The notes under the pieces: model-generated | Told to the model about the DNA's origin: nothing | Seen by the model: only the letters and a program-made list of their open reading frames with translations | The model's database searches: none | Made by a program: the position numbers and the translations under genes | Assembly: GCF_900109375.1 (NCBI RefSeq) | Contig: NZ_FOAB01000005.1 | Coordinates: 434,001-498,000, forward strand | Source of the DNA: Aquimarina amphilecti | Lineage (GTDB): Bacteria > Bacteroidota > Bacteroidia > Flavobacteriales > Flavobacteriaceae | Direction of reading: 5' to 3' | DNA length: 64,000 nucleotides | Shown: piece by piece, positions 17,209 through 26,154 of the stretch | How the letters are laid out: each line of letters starts with the position of its first letter | Numbering within the stretch: position 1 is the first letter of the stretch

Positions 17209-20200
17209 TTAAAAAGCAAATCCAAGAACAAAAGCGATTCTTCCTCCATCGGAACTTGCATAGTATCCTAAGTTCGCTGTAAAAGAATCTAGTCCACTAA
17301 TCCAGAAAGATCCTCCTGCACTGTTATGCCATTTATTAGAATTATCATTTTCTAACCAGACTCTACCATAATCAAATCCACCTGTCAGTCCATATTTAAG
17401 AGGAATAAAACTTGTCTTAAATTTACCAAGTTTTAATCGTAAATCTGTATTTTGATACAATGAATATTTACCTACAAATCGTTCATTTCTAAAACCTCGT
17501 AATCCTTTTACACCTCCAATCTGGGCACCGTGATAAAATTCGAAATCATCACCTAAAATGACTTCTCCTCCAATTTCTGTTGCTAGAACAAGGTTTCCTT
17601 TTTTATTTAATCTATGGTCTATATCAATTTTTGGCTCTAAATAACCAAAGCTGTTATCACTTCCGTCAATTGCCGTTTTATAGCCCGCAGTAAGTCCTAT
17701 TTCCATTCCCAGCGTTGGAAAAGCGATATCATCTTTATTTTGAAAAGCATAGGTAACTTCTGCTCCTGCATAAGTTTGTTGATCAAAAACATCGTTCGCA
17801 ATTGGTATATTGTTAACGAAACGACCATTCGTGTTTTCTAATTCAAAGGATTCTATGAGGGGCTTAAATTGGAAATATCCCCCATCTCTTCCTCTCCAAA
17901 TTAGTGAGATTGCGGCGTTCCATTTTCTAAGTCGAACTCGATTGAAATCTAAATCTACAAGATCTTTGTCATAATCCGTTTCATTACCAAAACCAAAGAA
18001 GTTTTGAGCAAAGCTGGGACTAGTATATAAACCTTCTACACCAAAGTTCCAATTATGAAAAATATGAGAAAATTCACCTTTATAAGATACATCAAATCCT
18101 CCAGAACCCGTATAGAAAGAGGCGCTAATCGAATGTTTTTGGGTGAAAGGATTTCTTTGCAATCCATAATAAGTGAAATTATCCAATACACCTACTCGCA
18201 ATCCATCATCTGGATTAAACGCTATTAATGGAAGTATTTGATTAAAGGAGTATTTTCTTTTTTTATAATCATAATTATTAATATCATAATCATCTACCAA
18301 CCATTTTTTAGAACGCTTATTTACAATGGTGTTATTTTTGTTTTTATAATCATATAATTTTATTTTCTTAGTGTTTTTAAAGTTGTATGTATCGTTTTTC
18401 TTACCACCAATTGCTTTTATATTAATTAGGTTATCACCTTTTCCTTCCACATTAAAAGTATCATTACCATCTAATCCATATAACCAGATTTCTTTAGTTT
18501 CTTCTTTATTGAATGTTCTATTCAGAATACCAATATCCTTTCTTTGTATTTCTATATTGGTCTGGCCATTAGGTAGTCTTTTTATAGTAAAAACATCATC
18601 TTTTAGGGTGCCAGCAATTACTTCAAAGTTGTTGAGGTGTTTATAGTATTCCTGAGCAATATCAACGATATTGGATCTTCGTCCTTTCAATTTCTTTTTG
18701 ATGTCATTGATAGTTTCACCTTTCATTTCTTCAGGAATGTTTTCAAAAGCTTTTTCTATTACTTCATCCGTAAGATTTTCCTGAATATACGTAGCTTGTT
18801 TTTCCCATTTAGACCAGTCCGACCCATTAATAAAGGTCATGTCTAACGGATATGGGGTTTGACTAAACCATTTGGGACTACGTAATTGCTCATCGTAGGA
18901 TTGCATCTTTCGTAATCCGGGTATAGCGCAGGTCAGGAAGGAGACGATACTACCATCAAAAACTGAGAATGCTTGGTCACGATCTCTAGGTATAGGTTTA
19001 CAAAATTCTGTTCCATCTTCTTTTTCGAACAATGCCCATCTCCATTGATCAGGATGTCGATCCCAATCACCAATTAACATGTCAAATAATCGTGCACGGA
19101 TATAAGAAGGTTCATCGACAACAGATTTACCAGTTTTATGTACTTCTTGTAATACATCATTAGAACTAAGAATTTTTTTAGGTTTCCCAAAAGATGCCAG
19201 ATCACTATGACCAGATTCTACACGTTCTTCTATTAAATAGAGTTCATCTCCAAAACTATTATTAAATTCACCTAAGGTTTCTTGCTTTGGGATGTAATAT
19301 AAACTAGGGTTTGTATGGAATACATCAACAGCATCTGATAGTGTGCCGATTGTAAAAGGAGTATAGGGATGTGCTGTTGTATAGAAATCTAATAAAAATC
19401 GATCTGCGTAACTATCTTGTAAATCTTCTTCGACATATTTGTCAAGAAAAGCAGTAGATTGAATAAATTTTGTAGCACTTTTTCGTAGTGCACGCATTAC
19501 ATATTGTTTACCATCTTTATCGACTAATCTGAGTGAATTGGATTGATGCCCTCCTCCTTTTCTAACCGGTGTTAAACCTCCTTTAAGAGTATCCAAAAAA
19601 GCTACCTTAGCTTCTACTGGTTTACTATAATATTTTCTATAATGCTGTCCCCATAAGCCTTTGTATAATTTACTCTTTTTAGTTTCATCAGTACTATAGA
19701 CAGATGAACTCTGAGTTGCAGAAAAACTAGTAGTAGGTTTTAAAGTATTTGAAGTTTCTACTTTTTCGTTGCGCAATACCGTTGTATTGAATAAGGGAAA
19801 TGTATTTTCATTTTCTAAAGAATAATAATGAACAGTGGCTTTACCATCAGTATAGATGTCTAGTTTAACATATCCTTTTTGCGTACTTGTAAAATCTCCT
19901 TCGAAAGCACTTTTAACAGGTTCTGTTTTTCCAATAGAACCGCTTATGATTTGTGGAACTCCATATTTGTTAATGTATTGCAGGTTTTTGCCTTTTCCGG
20001 ACACAAAAATTATATTTTCGTTTTGTCGCGCCATCGTGGTAATTCTATTTCTAAAATTACGATACTGCTTATTCTGAAAATCTTGGGTAGATGTTCCGGC
20101 TGTATTTGCTAATAAACCTTGTTTAGAATAGGTGTGTATTGGGTGGTGTATTGCGACAATCTTAATTTTGTCTTGGGATTTTTTCAAGATACTTTCTAAT

Positions 20201-20736
20201 TCCAGAAAGAAAAGTGTTCTGTTTTTTATATCACATTCTTCATTAAGATAGATATGATTATTCCAATTTTCTAAATACCACTGGGAATCAATAGTTATTA
20301 GAACTACATTTTCACTAATCTCTTTTTTCTTTATTGGACACCCGTTATCCGGATAGAATTTGGCGTTACTATTCTTTTGAATATATTTTTCTAATTTTCT
20401 GATGCTTTTGTTACCTCTTTTAATCCAGTCATTAGCACCAGGAATATAGATGGTGTGTTCATCAAAGGTAGATAAAGTTTCTAGTTGAGTTTTTAATCTT
20501 TGTTCTGATTTTTCATTTACAAAACCATTTTCTGAAGCTGCATTTCCTACAATAAACAACTTAGCATTGGAAGTTTTTTGGGCTTCTGCAACAATTCTAG
20601 ATAAGTTATTTTGACTCGTCACATTACCTGTGTTCGAGCTTATAAAAATGGAAGTTTCGATTTCTTGACCATATGTTACTAGTGTACATAAAAAAGCACA
20701 TAATAACCATACGTTTTTTGTTAGTTTAATTTGCAT
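17209..20736 (-). CDS. Outer-membrane protein: degenerate phosphoesterase, kinase-like centre, BamA-type barrel
   Basis: 1175 residues from the ATG at 20736 (MQIKLTKNVW); an upstream start would overlap the preceding gene. A signal peptide is followed by a calcineurin-like fold (about 25-320) whose metal motifs are eroded: IPGANDW (98-104) where GNHDW is usual, SGKGKNLQYI (246-255) where GHEHNLQYI is usual; only AIHHP (195-199) is kept. The middle (about 355-740) has YVMRALRKS, LIGDWDRHPDQWRW (554-567) and PRDRDQAF (583-590), a layout recalling HipA/Fam20-type kinases. The C-terminal third (about 845-1175) is an Omp85/surface-antigen barrel with GLRGF near 1080 and a terminal Phe. The phosphatase part is probably inactive; kinase activity is inference. 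Confidence 0.82.
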   Translation of the reverse strand: MQIKLTKNVWLLCAFLCTLVTYGQEIETSIFISSNTGNVTSQNNLSRIVAEAQKTSNAKLFIVGNAASENGFVNEKSEQRLKTQLETLSTFDEHTIYIPGANDWIKRGNKSIRKLEKYIQKNSNAKFYPDNGCPIKKKEISENVVLITIDSQWYLENWNNHIYLNEECDIKNRTLFFLELESILKKSQDKIKIVAIHHPIHTYSKQGLLANTAGTSTQDFQNKQYRNFRNRITTMARQNENIIFVSGKGKNLQYINKYGVPQIISGSIGKTEPVKSAFEGDFTSTQKGYVKLDIYTDGKATVHYYSLENENTFPLFNTTVLRNEKVETSNTLKPTTSFSATQSSSVYSTDETKKSKLYKGLWGQHYRKYYSKPVEAKVAFLDTLKGGLTPVRKGGGHQSNSLRLVDKDGKQYVMRALRKSATKFIQSTAFLDKYVEEDLQDSYADRFLLDFYTTAHPYTPFTIGTLSDAVDVFHTNPSLYYIPKQETLGEFNNSFGDELYLIEERVESGHSDLASFGKPKKILSSNDVLQEVHKTGKSVVDEPSYIRARLFDMLIGDWDRHPDQWRWALFEKEDGTEFCKPIPRDRDQAFSVFDGSIVSFLTCAIPGLRKMQSYDEQLRSPKWFSQTPYPLDMTFINGSDWSKWEKQATYIQENLTDEVIEKAFENIPEEMKGETINDIKKKLKGRRSNIVDIAQEYYKHLNNFEVIAGTLKDDVFTIKRLPNGQTNIEIQRKDIGILNRTFNKEETKEIWLYGLDGNDTFNVEGKGDNLINIKAIGGKKNDTYNFKNTKKIKLYDYKNKNNTIVNKRSKKWLVDDYDINNYDYKKRKYSFNQILPLIAFNPDDGLRVGVLDNFTYYGLQRNPFTQKHSISASFYTGSGGFDVSYKGEFSHIFHNWNFGVEGLYTSPSFAQNFFGFGNETDYDKDLVDLDFNRVRLRKWNAAISLIWRGRDGGYFQFKPLIESFELENTNGRFVNNIPIANDVFDQQTYAGAEVTYAFQNKDDIAFPTLGMEIGLTAGYKTAIDGSDNSFGYLEPKIDIDHRLNKKGNLVLATEIGGEVILGDDFEFYHGAQIGGVKGLRGFRNERFVGKYSLYQNTDLRLKLGKFKTSFIPLKYGLTGGFDYGRVWLENDNSNKWHNSAGGSFWISGLDSFTANLGYYASSDGGRIAFVLGFAF

Positions 20737-20755
20737 AATATAAGTTTTAATACAA

Positions 20756-21136
20756 TCAATTTCCTGAAGAATCACTCTTCAGTTGATATATTTTTAATAC
20801 TATAAGCCCCGTAAAAAGTAACAATGAATAATAACACATAGGAATTCCTCCTCCTGTTTTAGGACATTCACCATTACCCGTAAATTGCATTATTGATGCA
20901 ATTATCGCAATCATAGCAGCTAATCCCGTAAAGAAGAAATATAATTTGTTGTATTTTCCTAGGATGTGTGAAATTAAGGGAATTATAAAACAGATTAAGA
21001 TAATAACACAAGCTGGAATTATCCATATTTTTGGACATCCATTACCTGTTTGTATTTCTTCTATTACTAAACTTCCTGTACCCAGAATCCCGATTACAAA
21101 AAGCAATGCTACTACTATTTTGAGAATTTTTTTCAT
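20756..21136 (-). CDS. Small four-helix membrane protein with repeated cysteine-proline motif
   Basis: 126 residues with four hydrophobic helices. The two helix pairs resemble each other: TGNGCPKIWIIPAC in the first half and TGNGECPKTGGGIPMCY in the second, so the protein looks like an internal duplication with two Cys in each half. The cysteines would lie at the membrane surface and could form disulfides or bind metal. The start overlaps the stop of the FG-GAP gene by 4 bases, a sign of translational coupling. The stop lies 19 bases before the next gene. I do not recognise a named family. Confidence 0.7.
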   Translation of the reverse strand: MKKILKIVVALLFVIGILGTGSLVIEEIQTGNGCPKIWIIPACVIILICFIIPLISHILGKYNKLYFFFTGLAAMIAIIASIMQFTGNGECPKTGGGIPMCYYSLLLFTGLIVLKIYQLKSDSSGN

Positions 21137-22788
21137 TCTTCTATTTTTGAAATAGAATCGTTTGTTACTTTCCGTAATTCTCGTTCTTTGTAGATGTCTA
21201 CAACACTATTGATTTTGGGATTTTCTAATTCGAATATAGAACCATTAGCATAATTTACCACAATTTTGCGAATGGAGGATTCCGTTCCTAATCCAAAGTT
21301 TAATAAAGCAGTTTGATCACTTGCTAATCCTTCTCCAGAAACCAGCCAATCTGTTAGTTTTTTAGTATCTGTTTCTATAGTGACTTTTGCTCCTTGGGAT
21401 TCTGCATTATCTTTTAAATCTATTTGTATATAATTATTGGTTCCTCCTTGATTAATATACGCTAGTGAAGGTGTGTCTATATTTGTCCATACCATATCTA
21501 AATATCCATCTTGATTAAAATCACTCACTAAAGATGTAATACCAAAGTGAGGATTGACTACACCACTTTCTTCTTCTGTTGGGACAAATGTGTGATCTTC
21601 TTTCTGAATAAGAAATCTGCCTGGTAATCTAAATAATTTGTTGGGAGCAAGGTCTACATAATTTTCAGCTACCATAAGATCTTGTAACCCATCATTGTTC
21701 ATATCTGCAAATGTGCAACCCCAGGAAAACTCATAATTAGCAATTTTAGCTTCTTCTGCAGCATCAGTAAATTTAAAATCACCTTCGTTTTTGAACAATA
21801 TCCATTTTTCATTAAATCGAGAAGCGTCTTTAATATCTCCTTTAGCTAAAAATCGTGGTAATGTACTTCCTGTATTAGAAAACATAAAATCTACTAAACC
21901 ATCGTTGTTGTAATCACCAACTGCTAATCCCATTGGATATGCGAATTTTTTTGTTAACGGGTTCTCCTTCATTGTAAAGGTAAGATCACCATTATTTTTA
22001 TAAGTTCTGGCTTCTCCTGTGTCATGAACAACTACCAAATCTAACCAGGAATCATTATCAATATCAACTAAAACTCCTTGGAATGTATTATGAACATAGT
22101 CCAATCCCGCTTGTTTGGTAATGCTTTTAAAAGTATTATCTCCATTGTTTAGCAACAATTCGCTAGTAGATCCATAGTCATAATCTTCAAAGATTGTTTG
22201 ACCTTCCATTAATTCTTTTTTCAAATAGGTCGCTAAAAATATATCTATATCTCCATCTTTATCTATATCTCCGACAGTTATACCTGCTGGATTTGACTTT
22301 TCATTTATAGGAGTATTGATCGTTTTAGCAGTAAATTTACCTTTAGTATTGTAATATAGATGTAGCCCATCTTCACGTCCGATTAATAAATCAGTATAAC
22401 CGTTGTTGTCAAAATCAGCAGAAACTACACCTACAGTTGTAGTAGTGGTACCTTTATCAGGTAAATTAGTTTCTGAAGAGATATTTACAAATTTATTGTC
22501 TCGATATGCAAAAATTTCATCTTTCTGATTCATTCCTCCACCAAAAAAAAGCTCATCCACATTATCGTTATTAATGTCTATTAATGCAGATGGGGCAATA
22601 GGTAATGATTTTTCGCCATTATATTGATGTGTAAAATCAAGTGCTATCTGTTTAAACTTAGGAATCTGGTCAGCATCAATAGATACATCATATTTATCAG
22701 AAACAGCATCTCTCCAGAAGAATCCAAGCACTAGGATAATGAGAAGGAGAACTAGAATTCCTAAAATTTTTAAAATCTTTTTAATCAT
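21133..22788 (-). CDS. Membrane-anchored FG-GAP/VCBS repeat protein with ASPIC/UnbV domain
   Basis: 551 residues. One N-terminal helix (about 5-27) anchors the protein to the membrane, with the rest outside the cytoplasm. FG-GAP/VCBS repeats with calcium-type motifs recur: DINNDNVDELFFGGG, DFDNNGYTDLLIGR, DIDKDGDIDIFLA, DIDNDSWLDLVVV, DYNNDGLVDFMFS and DFNQDGYLDMVWT, giving a probable seven-bladed propeller. The C-terminal ASPIC/UnbV domain (about 445-520) includes GAKVTIETDTKKLTDWLVSG and NFGLGTESSI. CRTAC1-like proteins of this type occur in many Bacteroidota, with unclear roles. It overlaps its neighbours on both sides by 4 bases, so it is fully coupled in the array. Confidence 0.9.
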   Translation of the reverse strand: MIKKILKILGILVLLLIILVLGFFWRDAVSDKYDVSIDADQIPKFKQIALDFTHQYNGEKSLPIAPSALIDINNDNVDELFFGGGMNQKDEIFAYRDNKFVNISSETNLPDKGTTTTTVGVVSADFDNNGYTDLLIGREDGLHLYYNTKGKFTAKTINTPINEKSNPAGITVGDIDKDGDIDIFLATYLKKELMEGQTIFEDYDYGSTSELLLNNGDNTFKSITKQAGLDYVHNTFQGVLVDIDNDSWLDLVVVHDTGEARTYKNNGDLTFTMKENPLTKKFAYPMGLAVGDYNNDGLVDFMFSNTGSTLPRFLAKGDIKDASRFNEKWILFKNEGDFKFTDAAEEAKIANYEFSWGCTFADMNNDGLQDLMVAENYVDLAPNKLFRLPGRFLIQKEDHTFVPTEEESGVVNPHFGITSLVSDFNQDGYLDMVWTNIDTPSLAYINQGGTNNYIQIDLKDNAESQGAKVTIETDTKKLTDWLVSGEGLASDQTALLNFGLGTESSIRKIVVNYANGSIFELENPKINSVVDIYKERELRKVTNDSISKIEE

Positions 22789-23459
22789 GAGTTGGTCTGT
22801 TTTTCTTGTTTGTAAAGATGATATAATGAAAGTGCAAAAAGAATAAAATGAGTTACGTTCATTGCAATCGGAGCTAAGTGTTTGCTTAATGGTTTAGCCC
22901 AAAAAAGTGTAGAGAAAACCAATAATAGAATTATAATTGGATTAAATATTGCCATCCATTTCTTATAATATGTACCTCCTTTAAGAATGGTCATCACGAA
23001 TACGATAGAAAGTAATGCAATAACAATTCTTAAGACCTGCACTAATATTTCCATATGATTGGTATAGTGATCAAGAAGTATTTGATATGTATTTGAATCA
23101 ATAGATTCTTTAAGATGAATGATGTTTCCGATAGAAGCTCTGGATCCAATCCATATTCCTCCTACAGCAAAAGCTATAAACCCTATTCCAAGTGTAATAC
23201 GAGCTAAGGTTTCATTACCAGGTTTTAGCATTTGATATATGTGAAGATATCCTGCAAAATAAAAAGGTAATCCAATTACTGCTAAAAAATGACCAGTAGT
23301 CATATTTTCTAAAGGGACAAACTTGAAGAATTCATAGTTCTCCGCATGACCTAGAATATTTTCAGAATAATGTAAAAAATGTTCTCCTAAGCCTACAAGA
23401 ATAGAAGCTAACAAGCCTAGGTATCCTAGGATTTTGGTGGTTTTCATTGTTGCGTTCAT
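22785..23459 (-). CDS. Multi-pass membrane protein, first gene of the long array
   Basis: 224 residues with about six or seven hydrophobic helices and conserved-looking polar residues inside them (GEHFLHYSENILGHAENYEFF, near 25-45, and DHYTNHMEILVQ). Several His lie close to helix ends. I weakly associate it with the DUF6796 family of uncharacterised membrane proteins. Translation may start at the first Met or at Met5 (MKTTKI). It overlaps the FG-GAP gene by 4 bases and is the most upstream gene of the 14-gene run, so the main promoter should lie between 23460 and the crp/fnr gene at 23635, but I found no exact TAnnTTTG box there. Confidence 0.7.
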   Translation of the reverse strand: MNATMKTTKILGYLGLLASILVGLGEHFLHYSENILGHAENYEFFKFVPLENMTTGHFLAVIGLPFYFAGYLHIYQMLKPGNETLARITLGIGFIAFAVGGIWIGSRASIGNIIHLKESIDSNTYQILLDHYTNHMEILVQVLRIVIALLSIVFVMTILKGGTYYKKWMAIFNPIIILLLVFSTLFWAKPLSKHLAPIAMNVTHFILFALSLYHLYKQEKQTNS

Positions 23460-23634
23460 TAGTTAGTTTTTATTTTGACGAAAAATTGCAACGGAACTTT
23501 CAATAGCAAATACAATAGGATGAATGTCGATATTCTTTCAGTTATTATTATTAGCAATTGCCTAGGGGTTAATCCTTGTTTGAATATTATTTTTAATTTC
23601 AGCCATATGTTATTGATAAAAATCATTCTGATTT

Positions 23635-24294
23635 TTATTTCTTATTGATTGATATATATTGGGAATTATAATCTATAATTTTGTTTTTTCTAAGCGTACT
23701 CATTGCATTACTAACTGTTTGCCTACTTGTATTAGTTAGATGAGCAATGTCTTTATGAGATAATAAGTTTTTAGCAATGATTCTGTCGTTATTGGACTTT
23801 CCAAAATCAAGTATATAATCTAAAATGAATTCTTTAATTCTAGTGCCGCTATCTTTATATAACAAATCTTGTAGTCTTCGTTCTAATTTTTTGATTCTAA
23901 GACCATATACTTTGAAGATTTCATTTTTTAATGATTCATGTTGATTCATGAGATCGGTCATTTGGTTGGCTTCTATAGAACATATTACACAATCGTCTAA
24001 GGCTACTGCCTGTTGTTCGTTAGCAGCTTCTTGATCATAAAGAACAAGTTCTCCAAAAATATTTCCTTTGTTTACAATGTATTTTGCAATATCGCTATCT
24101 CTGTTAACGATTTTTACGGTACCGTTTTTTAAGAAATATACCTTTTCTTTGTTTTCACTGATAAATTCAATGACTTCACCTTTATTAACATATTTCATAT
24201 CTAATATTTCGCAGATATGCATCATATTGTTTCGGCCTATTTTGTTAAAAAGATTGAATCCTTCCAGAACCCAGAATTTAGTTAGTGGTAGCAA
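23635..24294 (-). CDS. Crp/Fnr family regulator, paralogue 1
   Basis: 219 residues. The N-terminal cyclic-nucleotide-binding-like beta-roll (about 10-125) includes FLKNGTVKIV and GNIFGELVLY; the C-terminal winged helix-turn-helix (about 150-219) includes LLSHKDIAHLTNTSRQTVSNAMS. No four-cysteine N-terminal cluster is present, so it is not a canonical oxygen-sensing FNR. The start is a TTG that aligns exactly with the TTG starts of the two paralogues upstream (all followed by xxxTKxWxLE), so it is well supported. It is transcribed toward the long array, whose first gene begins 175 bases downstream, and may control it. Confidence 0.92.
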   Translation of the reverse strand: MLPLTKFWVLEGFNLFNKIGRNNMMHICEILDMKYVNKGEVIEFISENKEKVYFLKNGTVKIVNRDSDIAKYIVNKGNIFGELVLYDQEAANEQQAVALDDCVICSIEANQMTDLMNQHESLKNEIFKVYGLRIKKLERRLQDLLYKDSGTRIKEFILDYILDFGKSNNDRIIAKNLLSHKDIAHLTNTSRQTVSNAMSTLRKNKIIDYNSQYISINKK

Positions 24295-24350
24295 ATAGTT
24301 TTGTGTTTACGTTAGTGTCCCAAAAATAAAGAGTCTCTTAGGATTCTACC

Positions 24351-24365
24351 GGTAAATAATTTACC
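24351..24365. promoter_or_regulatory. Perfect inverted repeat upstream of crp/fnr paralogue 1
   Basis: GGTAAAT and ATTTACC flank a single central A, a 15-base perfect inverted repeat 57-71 bases upstream of the TTG start at 24294. It is a plausible dimer-binding site, perhaps for one of the Crp/Fnr paralogues. It does not match the E. coli FNR or CRP consensus. Confidence 0.4.
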
Positions 24366-24514
24366 ATACTTACTTCACGCGACAAGTGGCTTGTTTTTTT
24401 TAGGAATTGCCGAGTAATTTTTGAATTTTTGTAATAATAAAAGTAAAAGGAGCTACAAGTCCCATTACTATTTATGATCTTTCTTGTTGTTTAACGAATC
24501 AAAAAAAGAGCGAA

Positions 24515-25198
24515 TTAATTAATAATTTGTTTATTTAATGTATGTTTATGAAGAGAAATTGTTTGGTTGTCATAATCAATAACTCCTTCTTTTCTTAGAC
24601 AACTCATTACATTGCTTACCGTTTGACGAGAGGTATTGGTAAGGTTCGCAATATCTTTATGAGACAAAAGGTTTTTTGAAATAATGGAACTCCCTTCTTG
24701 TTTCCCGAATTCTGATATATGTTCTGTTAGAAAATTATAAATTCTTGTTGTACTATTTTCCGAAGATAAATCTTGTATTTTTTTTTCTAGTTTTTTAATT
24801 CTGTTTCCGTAAGCCTTTAGAATATTATTTTTTAAGAAAGGATACTTTTTCATCGTAGTTAACATTTTGTCAACTTCCATAGAGCATAATATACAATCAT
24901 CCAAAGCGATTACCTGCTCCTGCATTGGAGCATCGGCATCAAATAATGCTAATTCTCCAAAAATACTGCCCTTGTTTACTATGTATTTTACTTTGCTGGT
25001 TTGAGTATCGATTATCTTAACTGTCCCACTTTTTAGAAAAAAAACATGTTTCTTTTCTTCTTTTGATAGGTTGATGGTTTGGCCTTTGTTAATAGTAAAC
25101 ATGTCTAAAACTTTGGCCATTCTGATCATCATCATTTTTCCAAGATTATTAAATAAAATAAAATCTTCTAGGAACCAAAGTTTTGTATAGGTATTCAA
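24515..25198 (-). CDS. Crp/Fnr family regulator, paralogue 2
   Basis: 227 residues with the same architecture as paralogue 1: FLKSGTVKII and GSIFGELALF in the sensor fold, LLSHKDIANLTNTSRQTVSNVMS in the DNA-binding helix pair. The start is TTG (25198-25196). It lies only 3 bases after the stop of paralogue 3, so the two are co-transcribed, while a 220-base gap separates it from paralogue 1. The nearly identical recognition helices imply that the three proteins share DNA targets but respond to different inputs, which is inference. Confidence 0.92.
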   Translation of the reverse strand: MNTYTKLWFLEDFILFNNLGKMMMIRMAKVLDMFTINKGQTINLSKEEKKHVFFLKSGTVKIIDTQTSKVKYIVNKGSIFGELALFDADAPMQEQVIALDDCILCSMEVDKMLTTMKKYPFLKNNILKAYGNRIKKLEKKIQDLSSENSTTRIYNFLTEHISEFGKQEGSSIISKNLLSHKDIANLTNTSRQTVSNVMSCLRKEGVIDYDNQTISLHKHTLNKQIIN

Positions 25199-25201
25199 TA
25201 T

Positions 25202-25879
25202 TTAGGGGTTTTTATTTTGTTCTTTATTAGGGATAGAAATAAATTGGGTATTGTATTCTATTTTACCTTCTTTTCTCATAGTACTCAAAATATTACTTAC
25301 TGTTTGTCTACAGGTATTAGTAAGGTTAGCAATGTCTTTATGAGAAATTAAATTTCTAGCAATAATCCTGTTTTCATGTACTTCTCCAAATTCTAATATA
25401 TAATCATTTATAAAATCACGAATCCTTGTAGTACTATCTTTATATAATAAATCATTTAACCTTCGTTCAAGTTTTTTAATTCGGGTTCCGTATACTTTAA
25501 AGACATTGTTTTTTAATGAATTGTGTTTTTCCAGTATAGAAATCATTCTTTCTGATTCAATATAACAGACAATACAATCTTCCAGAGCGATTGCTTGTTC
25601 TTGAATTTCATTTGATTCATTGTAAAGAGCAAGCTCTCCAAAAATATTGCCTTTTTTAACAATGTATTTTACATTGTCATTTACCTGATCTACTATTTTC
25701 ACGGTTCCTTTTTTAAGGAAAAAAATATTTTTTTTGTCTTTTTTGAGTAGTTCAATAGTAGTTCCTTTGTCGATATTATCCATCTCAAGGATCTCGCACA
25801 TACGCATCATTGTAATTCTTCCGAGTTTATTAAAAAGATTAAAACCTTCTAGGAACCAGTATTTTGTGTAAGTATTCAA
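25202..25879 (-). CDS. Crp/Fnr family regulator, paralogue 3
   Basis: 225 residues, closest in its N-terminal region to paralogue 1 (EGFNLFNK shared). It contains FLKKGTVKIV, GNIFGELALY and the recognition region LISHKDIANLTNTCRQTVSNILS, where Cys replaces Ser of the other two. The start is again TTG (25879-25877). It is the promoter-proximal member of the pair with paralogue 2. An inverted repeat (TTTGTTA at 25903-25909 and TAACAAA at 25924-25930) lies upstream and may be a binding site, though the region is AT-rich. Confidence 0.92.
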   Translation of the reverse strand: MNTYTKYWFLEGFNLFNKLGRITMMRMCEILEMDNIDKGTTIELLKKDKKNIFFLKKGTVKIVDQVNDNVKYIVKKGNIFGELALYNESNEIQEQAIALEDCIVCYIESERMISILEKHNSLKNNVFKVYGTRIKKLERRLNDLLYKDSTTRIRDFINDYILEFGEVHENRIIARNLISHKDIANLTNTCRQTVSNILSTMRKEGKIEYNTQFISIPNKEQNKNP

Positions 25880-26064
25880 TAGATGAAAGTATCAGTATTT
25901 TATTTGTTAAATTTTTCTAAAAATAACAAATTTTAGATCTACAAACTGCAAGAATCTCTTTTAAGTTACTTTAGACAACAATGAGATGAGGTTTTTGTTT
26001 TTAAATTCAAGGGATACTGAAATGAAAAATGAAACATTATGTGGGTGATATGAATGGAGGTAAT

Positions 26065-26109
26065 AAAAAAATAGACACCTGAAGAAAATAGTAATAATCA
26101 ATAGGTGTC
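26065..26109 (-). terminator. Terminator of the ssb paralogue
   Basis: GACACCT (26074-26080) and AGGTGTC (26103-26109) form a 7-base stem with a long loop. On the minus strand seven T (26071-26065) follow. It sits about 45 bases past the ssb stop. Confidence 0.6.
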
Positions 26110-26154
26110 AATTTTAAAGTATTTTTTGATATTATGGTTTTATACATTACATCT

